Below are positions 33,535-42,340 of a stretch of 64,000 bases of DNA, one piece after another. Below the pieces are notes generated by a model, which worked only from the letters and a program-made list of their open reading frames with translations, ran no database searches and was not told the origin of the DNA. The stretch lies in NCBI GenBank assembly GCA_001599815.1, contig BCIA01000004.1, forward strand, positions 5,668,082-5,732,081, written 5' to 3'. Both the position numbers and the translations under genes were made by a program. This DNA is from Furcasterigmium furcatum. Lineage: Eukaryota > Ascomycota > Sordariomycetes > Glomerellales > Plectosphaerellaceae. The first letter of the stretch is position 1; every line of letters begins with the position of its first letter.

Positions 33535-34431
33535 ATGCCCTCTGACAGCAGGGACAGGGGATCTTCCTCCAGGAAGACCTCTGGCGGCTCTCGGGGTCAC
33601 CACCGGGCCACCGACTCGGGCGTCGGTTCGTTGAGTGACTATGACAGTCTTGCAGCCAATCCTGATCGGGCCTTTACAGCACCCTCACCCCAAGAATACG
33701 GTTCCTCGTCATCGTCCTCTCGCCTCAGGCTGGATATTGATCGCCTCAAGGTCGACAACGCCCAGCTGGAAGTCGATAGACAGACTGCCCAGCTCCACTA
33801 CAAGGAGACCAGGCAGGAGTTAAGGAACGCACAGGAGCGCATCGAAAAGTACAAGGAAGATAACGAGGTGCTCCTTGACAAGATCCGAAAGTGGGAGGAG
33901 CACTGTGGCCGGCTACAGGAGGAGAACGAGGATCTGCGCCGTCAGCTCAGGGGAAGCCCTCCCCGCGAATCCACCAGCAACTTGGCACCTCATATTCGCC
34001 GCCGGGACAGCAAGCGTGACAGCCCACCTCGCAATGTCCCTGAAGAGGGCATGGACCAACGTCTCCGGGACCGACTGGACGGCAAGTCCAGCGACAAGGC
34101 CGCCTCGAGCACCTCTGGCCACTCGGGCCTTTCTGGACACTCCGGCCGGAGCCGGCGCGATAGCTTCGCCAGCCACAACGGGCGACCTTCCGTCGTTGTC
34201 TCCGTGCCCAACGTGCCGCCCAACTCGAGCCGGTCACAGACGGTATATATCCCCGGCTCCGCTCGCATGTCACCAGCGCTGAGCCCGACACAGTATGCCT
34301 CCACGCCGAGGACGAGCATGTCCCCATCGTACCCCAGCTACACGGAGCCTGCATACTTCGATCACATTGCCCCCGGTGGCGGCGACTATGTTCATGAACC
34401 TCTCCCAAAAGAGAGGCAGTCCAAGCGATGA
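33535..34431 (+). CDS. Coiled-coil, Ser-rich disordered protein of unknown function
   Basis: Single exon, 298 residues; start ATG 33535 in an AAAAATG context after a long CT-rich leader. Residues 1-65 are Ser/Gly/Arg-rich and disordered. About 66-140 is one continuous charged coiled coil (IDRLKVDNAQLEVDRQ, RNAQERIEKYKEDNEVLL, GRLQEENEDLRRQL). The rest is low-complexity with many Ser/Pro and Arg-Ser sites (SPALSPTQYASTPRTSMSP) that suggest kinase and 14-3-3 type regulation. Its general layout parallels the neighbouring coiled-coil gene at 30651, but the sequences are not clearly related. No named family is recognised. Confidence 0.8.
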   Translation: MPSDSRDRGSSSRKTSGGSRGHHRATDSGVGSLSDYDSLAANPDRAFTAPSPQEYGSSSSSSRLRLDIDRLKVDNAQLEVDRQTAQLHYKETRQELRNAQERIEKYKEDNEVLLDKIRKWEEHCGRLQEENEDLRRQLRGSPPRESTSNLAPHIRRRDSKRDSPPRNVPEEGMDQRLRDRLDGKSSDKAASSTSGHSGLSGHSGRSRRDSFASHNGRPSVVVSVPNVPPNSSRSQTVYIPGSARMSPALSPTQYASTPRTSMSPSYPSYTEPAYFDHIAPGGGDYVHEPLPKERQSKR

Positions 34432-34874
34432 GCTACGCAGAGGCAGACAGATGCCTGGGGGCATTTGTCTGACACCCACAGAGACCTACCGGTCACATGA
34501 TGCCGCTTCCTTCACGAAACGTTGACCATCATCGATCAGGCAGTAGGGTGTTGGATGATAAGGTCCTCTGGGTCTAGGCCTTCGATGACCAAGACACGGG
34601 CCAGGCAGCATCGGCAGCCCATGCTTGGCTTCAGCCGACTCCCCCACATGGCCCCGTCGAGGGACCAACTCCGCACCGGCCGGCTACGGCCCCGCTATCG
34701 GCCTGGTTGACTCAGGTGAGGAGGCATTGTCGGCGCGACTCACCCTCTCATTCCTCCCTCGTGCCACCCAACTCTCCCTTGAGTTCATCATCCTCCATCA
34801 AAACATCAGGCCCTCACCTTGTTCCTCATCCTCCACCATCCATCCTTCCTCCATTGGACCTGAAGCACATCACC
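34432..34874. other. Intergenic: PPOX gene promoter and leader
   Basis: About 440 bp with a pyrimidine-rich 3' half just before the PPOX-family ATG. No gene. Confidence 0.6.
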
Positions 34875-35684
34875 ATGAAGCTCTACCCCTCTATCTCTCC
34901 TGAGCTCGCCGACTGGGCGAGGCGACAGCCCGTCTTCCTCACAGGCTCCGCACCAACCCACGCCAGTCACGTCAATGTCTCCCCCAAGGGCCTTGCAGCC
35001 TCTCACCTCGCCTTTCTCGGCCCCAATCAGGTCGCCTACATCGACCGCTCCGGCTCGGGCTGCGAAACCATTGCCCACAGTTATGAGAATGGCCGCTTGA
35101 CTCTCATGTTCATGTCCTTCGGCCCCTCCCCCCGTATCCTCCGCCTCTTCTGCAAGAGTCGCATCATCGAGGCTGAGGAACCCTCCTTCCCGGAGTGGCT
35201 CGCCCGCGTCGCCGGAAAGGACCGCTCCGCGGACGATGGGCTCGAGGGCGCCCGAGCCGTCATCGTCTGCGACGTCTGGGAGGTCCAGACATCGTGCGGG
35301 TACGGTGTACCCATGGTCAAGAAAGAGGCGTATACTTCTGGAGACGTCGCTGCCGTCGATCCCGAAGAAGGCGTGCGGCAGGATGAGCTCGCCGTATTCG
35401 AGGACCGGAGGACGCTGGATGATTACTGGCGGAAGAGGGCTGCCAATGGTACCGTGGAGGAGTATCAAAACCTGAACAACGCAACGAGCCTTGACGGGCT
35501 GCCTGGATTGAAGAGGGCCAGGCGCGCCGTGGGAGAGGTGCTTCCCCTGACTGATCTCGGGGCCAGGGTGAAGAGGGCTGTTGTGGAGGTGGACGGGATT
35601 GCGCTAGGCGTGCTGGTGTCTGCTGTATCATTCGGCGTGTTTCGCGGCGTTTCTGCACTTGTGAAGAACGGACGGGTTGTATGA
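34875..35684 (+). CDS. Pyridoxamine 5'-phosphate oxidase-family (FMN-binding split-barrel) protein
   Basis: Single exon, 269 residues; start MKLYPSISPELADWARRQPVFLTGSAP in an ATCACCATG context. The N-terminal 150 residues have the PPOX-fold pattern seen in fungal relatives: VFLTGSAP (first strand), HVNVSPKG (flavin phosphate region), AYIDRSGSGCETIAH, LTLMFMSFG and ILRLFCKSRIIE, then a strand with CGYGVP at about 140. Yeast YPR172W/YLR456W are relatives of unknown substrate. The C-terminal third is charged, then ends with a hydrophobic stretch (GIALGVLVSAVSFGVFRGVSAL) that could be a membrane anchor or buried helix. Flavin use is inferred from the family; no substrate can be named. Confidence 0.85.
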   Translation: MKLYPSISPELADWARRQPVFLTGSAPTHASHVNVSPKGLAASHLAFLGPNQVAYIDRSGSGCETIAHSYENGRLTLMFMSFGPSPRILRLFCKSRIIEAEEPSFPEWLARVAGKDRSADDGLEGARAVIVCDVWEVQTSCGYGVPMVKKEAYTSGDVAAVDPEEGVRQDELAVFEDRRTLDDYWRKRAANGTVEEYQNLNNATSLDGLPGLKRARRAVGEVLPLTDLGARVKRAVVEVDGIALGVLVSAVSFGVFRGVSALVKNGRVV

Positions 35685-36088
35685 TTCTTGTTTAGTTTAG
35701 ATGGGGTATGCCGCTGGGCGTTGTACTGATTTGTGTGTGACTGCTTGACTGACTACATAGCTATATGCTCCCTGGCAATCAGAGCTTTGAAGTTTTCCTC
35801 CTGAACGTTGCCTTTGCCCAAGTCAAAACGCATGCCCCAGGCGATGAGATTTCGCCAGAGCAAAGACTCTGGTGACAGACCCGTTCGCAGCCATGCGAAT
35901 GCGAAAAACTCGGCCCACTCTTTGAGTTCCTCAGTAAGTACTGCAGGGATGCAGGTAGGATTGCCTCCGTCTTTAGCGGAGTCGCGTCTCGTCTGATCTG
36001 TCCTCCCTGTCTGGCAAAATGCTGGGATAGTGTTGGAAGCTAAAGATGGCGGGAACTGACACTTCCGCACGTGGAGATACCTCTGGCC
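35685..36088. other. Convergent intergenic stretch, with a doubtful 105-codon minus frame
   Basis: Between the convergent PPOX and UPF3 genes. A minus frame (36070 to 35753) of 105 codons has reasonably protein-like composition (TEELKEWAEFFAFAWL) but begins at GTG, has no ATG near its start and most likely lies in the UPF3 3' UTR. Confidence 0.45.
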
Positions 36089-38034
36089 TCAACCAGTGCC
36101 AGCATTCGCCTTGGACGCCGCAGCGGCGCCCTTGCCACCCTCGCCAGCATTACCTCCACCCTTGCCTCCTCCTCCGCCGCCACCGCGGCCGCGCCGGTTA
36201 CGCCTAGGCCCACTGCTCTGCTGCTGCGGTTGTTGCTCAGTCTTCTCAGCCGCGGGCGCTGCGGGCGCGGGCGTGGACGACTCTTTCGAGCTGTTGCCCG
36301 CGTTCCCGGCGGCAGCAGGCTTCTTATCCTTCCTCTCTAGAACCTGCACCGAAGCCTGTGCGACGGTCACCGGACTGGAAGTGATGGCCTTGACGAGGGA
36401 TTCGTGGTCGGTAAAGTCGACGTAGGCGAAGCCCTTGCGCCGGTCGATCTCGACGAATGTGACGGTACCGAAGGTCTGCAGGACCTGCTTCAGGAGCGCC
36501 TCGGTCACGCCCTGCGAGGGGTTCGCGTGTTTGACGAAGCCTCGGGTGGCGCCTGGAGTGACTGAGGCGGAGGAGGCCTTCTTCGAGTTTGATCCCTTGC
36601 CGCCTGATTTCGAGGTGTTCGCTGGCGCGGGACTCTTCACTGGAGCAGGCGGTTCCTTGGGAGGCGGCGCCTGCGATGCCGGAGGGGCAGGGGCGGCATT
36701 GTCTTTGTCCTTCTTCTTCAGTAGCACCACCGGTTTGGCTGGTGCTGGTGCTGCGGTCTCCTTTGCTTCCGCCTTCGATTTAGCCTCGCTGGCACCTTTG
36801 CCGCCACCCCTTCGCGACCTGCCCGACTTAGTGGGGGCCGGGGCCGGGTTATCGGATGATTGTGCTCCTTGTGCGGAGCCGGTAGTGGTGTTAGAGGTCG
36901 CTGCAGGGGCGGCAGCTGGCGAAGGCGTTGCAGGACTCGAGGTCTCTTCGGCGGCAGTCTCCTTCGTCGTCGTCTTAGCTTCCGCTTCTGACTTGGTAAC
37001 GTTGTGCCGCGCCCTACGATGCGCGCTGCCCGGACTTAAGCCCAAATCACGCTGCAGGATACGAGCCGCTGCAGCAATGTTAGCTCTCCGACTCTTGGGC
37101 GCATCCTGAGCAGCGGCGACTTGGCTGGCCGCAACCTCGGCAGCCTTGACGGCTTCAGCGGTAGCGGCCTTCTTGGTGAGGATCCTGACGGTTTCCTTGG
37201 GCTTCTCCGACGATTTGGAGGTCTTGCTGTCCTTATCCTTCTTCGACCTCTTGGGCTCGTCGGCTGTCGTGGTCGAGCCCTTGTGCTTCCCACCCTGAGA
37301 CTCCTGGCGGGCGTGCTTAGCGCTCTTGGCTGCCGCGGCTTCCTTTGCCTTGCTGGCCTTCTTCTCCTTGAGATACTCGATAAGGGGGGTAGTGGTGACC
37401 TTGACGTCGGCCTCGGCTTCATCAGCGGCAGTCTTGTCGTCCGTTGTGTCCTTTTCCGGCTCGGGATTTGTCAAGGATATCAGGTACGCCATGAACTCCG
37501 GATCCTGGTCGATCGTTCCCTGTCTCTGATCGTTTCTCTTCTTATGACCGGGGATACGCTTGTAGATGGAGAACTCGAGGACTGGGGGACCCACGAGGCA
37601 CGGGTTAGTGTAGGTCGCTTTTGCGTCCTCCCAGCTTCGGTCCTGAACAATATCAGACAACTCCGTAAGATATTCGCGTTTCAGGACGTGAAGATATGCT
37701 CTCCCAGGCTTTGAGAGCTTGGCTGGGCTTTGGTCCCACGTCAGCGAACTCATTCTGCGTTGAGGATGCTGAGAACTCACTCTTGGGCCACCTTGCCCTG
37801 TTTGAACTCGAACCAGTTCACCAGTCCCTGGCCAACGCTCCATTTGTCCCCAAGATAGTTCCAAAACTCCTCCTGCGTCAAACCAGGGGGCAGGCGGCGT
37901 ATGACAAGCTTGCATCCTTCAGCTGGTGTCTTGCTCTTAGTCGGCCTGGATGGGGCCGAGGTGTCCCCCCCCGCCTGCCCCATCGGCATGGGAAGGACAC
38001 CATTAGTCCGCTTCGGGGCGTCTGAGGATGTCAT
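36089..38034 (-). CDS. UPF3: Nonsense-mediated mRNA decay factor UPF3 (Smg-4/UPF3)
   Basis: On the minus strand, exons 37781..38034 and 36089..37727 give 630 residues; the 53-bp intron (donor GTGAGT, branch CTGAC, acceptor AAG) joins GKVAQ-DPAKLSKPGRAYL. The Smg4/UPF3 RRM-like domain spans about residues 37-170 (CKLVIRRLPPGLTQEEFW, GRAYLHVLKREYL, GPPVLEFSIYKRIPGHKKR). A long Lys/Ala/Ser/Thr-rich disordered linker follows. A second RRM-like unit near residues 470-545 (RGFVKHANPSQGV, TVTFVEIDRRKGFAYVDFTD) and a Gly-rich RGRGGGG-type end come next. UPF3 bridges the exon-junction or 3' UTR marker to UPF2/UPF1 and shuttles between nucleus and cytoplasm. The C-terminal RRM and Gly-rich tail are absent from the small yeast Upf3. 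Confidence 0.93.
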
Positions 38035-39333
38035 GTTCTGAGAAATATGATGCGATTCTTATGCGGCGCGAAAGAAACCCCGAGTGAAATCGCAGCCAGC
38101 TGAAGGCTCCCTCGCGATGATCGTCAGATCCCGTCAAATGCTGGTAGCGGGGCGGGCAGAGCCGAGTCACTGAGTGGCGATGAAACAGCGGATGATACTG
38201 GAGCCTAGGACGATAAAAGCTGATTGCTGTGGCTGTTTGGGGTTTTGGGAGAACTTGGGAGATGCGGTTCGTCGAGGCCGAGGACGGAGACAACGTGTTG
38301 TCTCTCGTCAGCTCCGAAAAGGAGCTCGAATGGTGTCGATACCCCCTTTTATCTCTCCAAAGCGATGCGGCGTGATTTGCAGACCAAAATTGGCGGTGCA
38401 GTTGACCTCTCTTGTGATGAGGGATACACTGAGCTTTGCTTGCACGAAGACAGCAGTCAGTATGATTCAGTTTGGAGTAGACAGATGAAATCCTTATCCG
38501 ATAAGGCGTCCCGCCGCGTCATGTGATCAGCGACCCCGTGCACACCAACATCACAACCAGGAGCCTGCCTCAAAGAGCATGCGTCTCGCCCTGGGGCAAC
38601 TATTTCGAAGGCATTCATCCTATACCACCGGGCACAGTGAAGGCAAATACTTGGCATTTCCATGAATGCATTCCTTGAGTGATTGTTGAGTTAATTTCTC
38701 GTAGGCCAAGCAAGTCCCTGTCTCAGTCCTGATCAGGTCGAACAGCAACCCAAGTAACACTCTTGCTGTTCAATCAAGTGCCCATCGGGATGCTCCTAGG
38801 AAGTGCGGCCAAGCCGATACCTGTCGTTTATTAAGTCGGCCTTGAACTTGATTCTGATTCTTCCATCCGGGCAGTACCTACCTACAAGGTCCCCAGGACC
38901 GCTGTTATTCAGATAGCTCTGCCAGAAGAGTGGAGCTCGCTTCGACCGGAAGTCGCCATTTACCCGAGGTCTATCCGAGCACGGATCGTACCCCCGTCCC
39001 AGTAAGACCGCCGCTACGAGCTTCGAGATAACCTCACGGCGCCTTGCGGTGTTCATTCATCTGATCCTCGCCTACTACTTTGTCGGCATTCTTGACTGGT
39101 CCGTCGTTGAGCTGATAGACATAATTACGAAGAATTTCTTCCAAGAGCCGCCCCAAACCGTCACCAAAGCCTCTCTCCAGAGCCTCCATCGCCATCCACA
39201 CCTCGAAGCTCCTTCGCCGTACGCTATCTTCGAGAAGACCATCGAGCGCCGTGCCGTCAAAGTTTCCAAGTAGAAGATCTCCGAGTTCAGCAAGCGCTTC
39301 GTCCGCCCGATCATCCATCGGACCCTGGCCAAG
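38035..39333. other. Divergent promoter region of UPF3 and PPG1
   Basis: About 1.3 kb between divergent starts. No supportable gene; short frames here are chance. The last 200 bp read as an open frame upstream of the PPG1 ATG on both strands and are presumably 5' UTR. Confidence 0.55.
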
Positions 39334-40794
39334 ATGGCCAACGCAATCCCCCGGCCCGGTCCGGCCAAGTTGACGCCCAACGCTGGCCTTGACGAGTGGC
39401 TGGAGGAAGCGAAGCAATGCCACTACCTGCCAGAGCGCGCGATGAAAGAGTTGTGTGAGATGGTCAAGGAGGTTCTTATGGAAGGTATGTCAAGCCCATA
39501 CCAATGTCAAAAGTCGGAAAGCCCATCACAAGGATGGTACAACAACCACGGGCACCCCTGGACGAGTCCTTGCACAGAAATCGTCGGAACTGACATAGCT
39601 TCAGAGTCAAATATCCAGCCCGTATGCACGCCGGTAACCGTTTGCGGTGACATTCACGGCCAATTCTACGATCTCCTAGAACTCTTCCGGGTAGCAGGCG
39701 GCATGCCAGGAGAGACAAACGTCCAAGCCCCCAAGACCGCGACGAGCATCATTACCTCCGAAGACATCGAGCCCCCCACCGAGATCACCAACCCCAAGCT
39801 CAAGAAAAGGCTCAATAACAGGAGGTCAACTGATGAAGTTACCACGGAGGATGCGGACGAGGAAGAGCCAGACGCAGCCGAGGCCGGTCCCTCGCGCCCT
39901 GACTCTGCCATCGAAGTCAGCCAGTCCTCCCAGTCTGCCGACACTCGCTTCATCTTCCTTGGCGACTTCGTCGACCGTGGCTACTTCAGTCTTGAGACGT
40001 TCACTCTCCTCATGTGCCTAAAGGCCAAGTAAGTGTTTCCGCCTGCTCGTCGTGGGGGTTGGCTGCTGACGCGATGGCGAAGATACCCCGACAGAATCGT
40101 CCTTGTCCGTGGAAACCACGAGTCTCGCCAGATCACACAAGTCTACGGTTTCTACGAGGAATGCCAGCAGAAGTACGGTAACGCGTCCGTCTGGAAGGCT
40201 TGCTGCCATGTGTTCGACTTCCTGGTCCTCGCTGCCATCGTCGACGGAGAGCTTCTGTGCGTTCACGGCGGTTTGAGTCCCGAGATCAGGACCATCGACC
40301 AGATTCGCGTGGTGGCACGCGCCCAAGAAATCCCGCACGAAGGCGCATTCTGCGATCTCGTCTGGTCCGACCCGGAAGACGTGGAGACGTGGGCTATCAG
40401 CCCTCGTGGTGCTGGCTGGTTGTTCGGGGACAAGGTCGCAACTGAGTTCAACCACGTAAATGGTTTGAAACTGATCGCAAGAGCTCACCAGCTCGTCAAC
40501 GAAGGGTACAAGGTAAGCAGCCGCATTTCTCCCCCTTTCCCAAGTCTTCTTCTGCCGTTTGCGCAATGAGTATTCAGAGCTACGTGCTGACGAGCTTGAC
40601 AGTACCACTTCAACCAGAACTCGGTCGTGACGGTCTGGTCAGCACCCAACTACTGCTACCGCTGTGGCAACGTTGCGTCAATCATGACGGTCGACAAGGA
40701 GATGAATCCCAAGTTCTCCATCTTCTCAGCGGTGCCCGACGATCAGAGGCATGTGCCGGCGAACCGGCGGGGACCTGGCGATTACTTCTTGTAA
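39334..40794 (+). CDS. PPG1: PP2A-like Ser/Thr protein phosphatase catalytic subunit, PPG1 type
   Basis: Exons 39334..39484, 39605..40028, 40083..40512 and 40603..40794 give 398 residues. The catalytic signature is complete: GDIHGQ, GDFVDRG, RGNHESRQITQVYGF, the LCVHGGLSPE loop, and WSAPNYCYRCGN. The C-terminus GPGDYFL keeps the DYFL end that is carboxymethylated in PP2A-like enzymes. The opening (LDEWLEEAKQCHYLPERAM) and length fit fungal Ppg1, which in yeast works with the Far/STRIPAK-like complex and affects glycogen and mitophagy. The oddity is a 75-residue acidic, Ser/Thr-rich insertion between GETN and RFIFLGDFVDRG, where PP2A has none. Intron 1 (120 bp) has no in-frame stop and a length divisible by three. 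Confidence 0.93.
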
Positions 40795-41354
40795 TCGAGG
40801 GGCGCATTCGACTAGACGAGGGAAGACAGTTCTTTACGAAAGAACATGATTGCAGCGGTGCCGGCGGCTCGCCGCCGGTACATTCTAGGCGAATTTCAAG
40901 TCACGAGGCCAGCTCTGGAGCCAGTTAGAAGGCAGGGGGCAAGGGGCCCAGACATTTGTATAAATATGGGCGCCGGGAATGCATACCAAAATACCCAGAT
41001 GTGTTGTTTGTATCAGGGAATGTGAGTTATGTAGGTGGTACGAGCCGGAGCGACATCCAAAGGCCAAGATAATGTGCTCTATGCCTCAGCAATATCGAGT
41101 ATGCCATCGACAATAGCTCAAGAGCGGCCCTATAACTCGAGCATGCCGAACGCTGACGCCCTGGTTAGCAGAGAAGTGGCACCATGAGCCGATAGCAGGG
41201 AGGATAATGTGTTTGAAAAGTCGTGAAACACAGAACAAGGAAGCACGGAGGCCATCCAGATGCTAGCATGATAGAGACCAAGGGGTAGGGCCAAGGGTAC
41301 AGTGAAGGTAAACATCCATTCATGTCTGCTCATCTCGTTTGCGCTCCTCCCGCC
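40795..41354. other. Convergent intergenic stretch between PPG1 and the DUF866 gene
   Basis: 3' regions of two convergent genes; no gene. A TATAAATA word at about 40971 sits in the PPG1 3' region without any reading frame after it and may act in 3' end formation. Confidence 0.6.
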
Positions 41355-41946
41355 TCAAGCCCGTTGGATGTCCCAGGAAAGGTCCTTGATGCTAACCTCC
41401 TCGCCCGCCTTCTCGTCATAATCGTACCACTCTCCATCCGTCAACTCGACACCAGTAAATTTGGTGGAGGACTCCTCGCCATCGGTGAGCCACTGGCCCT
41501 CGGGGATAAACTCCACAAACTCAAGGCCGCGGCAGTCGAATTCCAGGATCTTCTGCTTCTTGGCCGGCTCGTGCCTCGCGTAGGACATAGGGGCGGCCTT
41601 AATGGTGGCGGAGGACTCGCGCTTGCAGTTCTTGCATTTCCAGACGAAGTTGGCCTCGCCACGGCTGCCGCTCATTTCATTTTGTTCCTGAAGGCCCGTT
41701 TAATGAATATGAAGCGGGAAGAGGGAGCTGTGTTCGAGACTCACGAAACGGCTGACGGCCACAGTATTGGGATGAGTCTCGCGACATGAAGTGCACTGAA
41801 CCTTGAACGTATACCAGAATGGATCGGATTCGGTGTCATCGGGGCGAAGATTCGTGACGCTATATTATTGATGAGAGAAAGTGCATGGGATAGTAGGCAT
41901 TCAACGCTCACCCCTGCAAGTCTGCCTGGAGATAGAGGGCAAACAT
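41355..41946 (-). CDS. CXXC-type zinc-binding protein, DUF866/C1orf123 (UPF0587) family
   Basis: On the minus strand, exons 41912..41946, 41745..41859 and 41355..41687 give 160 residues, the normal family length. Exon 1 is only 35 bp (MFALYLQADLQ). Two zinc-knuckle pairs are visible, CTSC in exon 2 and CKNC in exon 3, and the core PAKKQKILEFDCRGLEF is the family hallmark. The end is acidic (GEWYDYDEKAGEEVSIKDL). The family is conserved from yeast to human, binds one zinc, and its function is not established. Divergent from the PPR-like gene across under 400 bp. Confidence 0.93.
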
Positions 41947-42340
41947 GGCAAATATCCCGTCTCAGGATCTGAAGCTTGGTTCAGAATGTTTGAAATGGAA
42001 TGGAAAACGGGTCAAATTCGATTCTGGGCTCGCAGGGCATTCATCGCGAGTCCTGGCAGCATTTGAACGCCGATTTGGCGGGGTATGGCGGGGCCTCGAT
42101 AAAACAATTTCATCCCTAGCCCCGATTGTGACATCTACACAGACTGATGGAACCTATCGGTATAACCGGATCCAACATCATCCGATGCCGACCTCGAAGC
42201 TGCCAGCAGAGAAATTGGTCGTTGAGAACCAAGGTTATCACAGCCCACCAACGACAGACACCTCAATTGCGCGCCAACACAGTCAATTGCCCTCGAAAGG
42301 GCCACCGCAGCTTGATTGTCCCGATTCCAATGCCGACACC
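41947..42340. promoter_or_regulatory. Putative bidirectional promoter between DUF866 and PPR-like genes
   Basis: 394 bp separate the two start codons I favour. The PPR-like frame is open through the whole interval back to 41945, where an ATG overlaps the DUF866 start codon on the other strand; I read this as leader rather than coding because of its composition. Confidence 0.45.

Noticed and set aside
35753..36070. 105-codon minus frame after UPF3 as a separate gene or extra exon
   Set aside because: Begins at GTG without an ATG, and UPF3 already ends with an in-frame stop; most likely 3' UTR.
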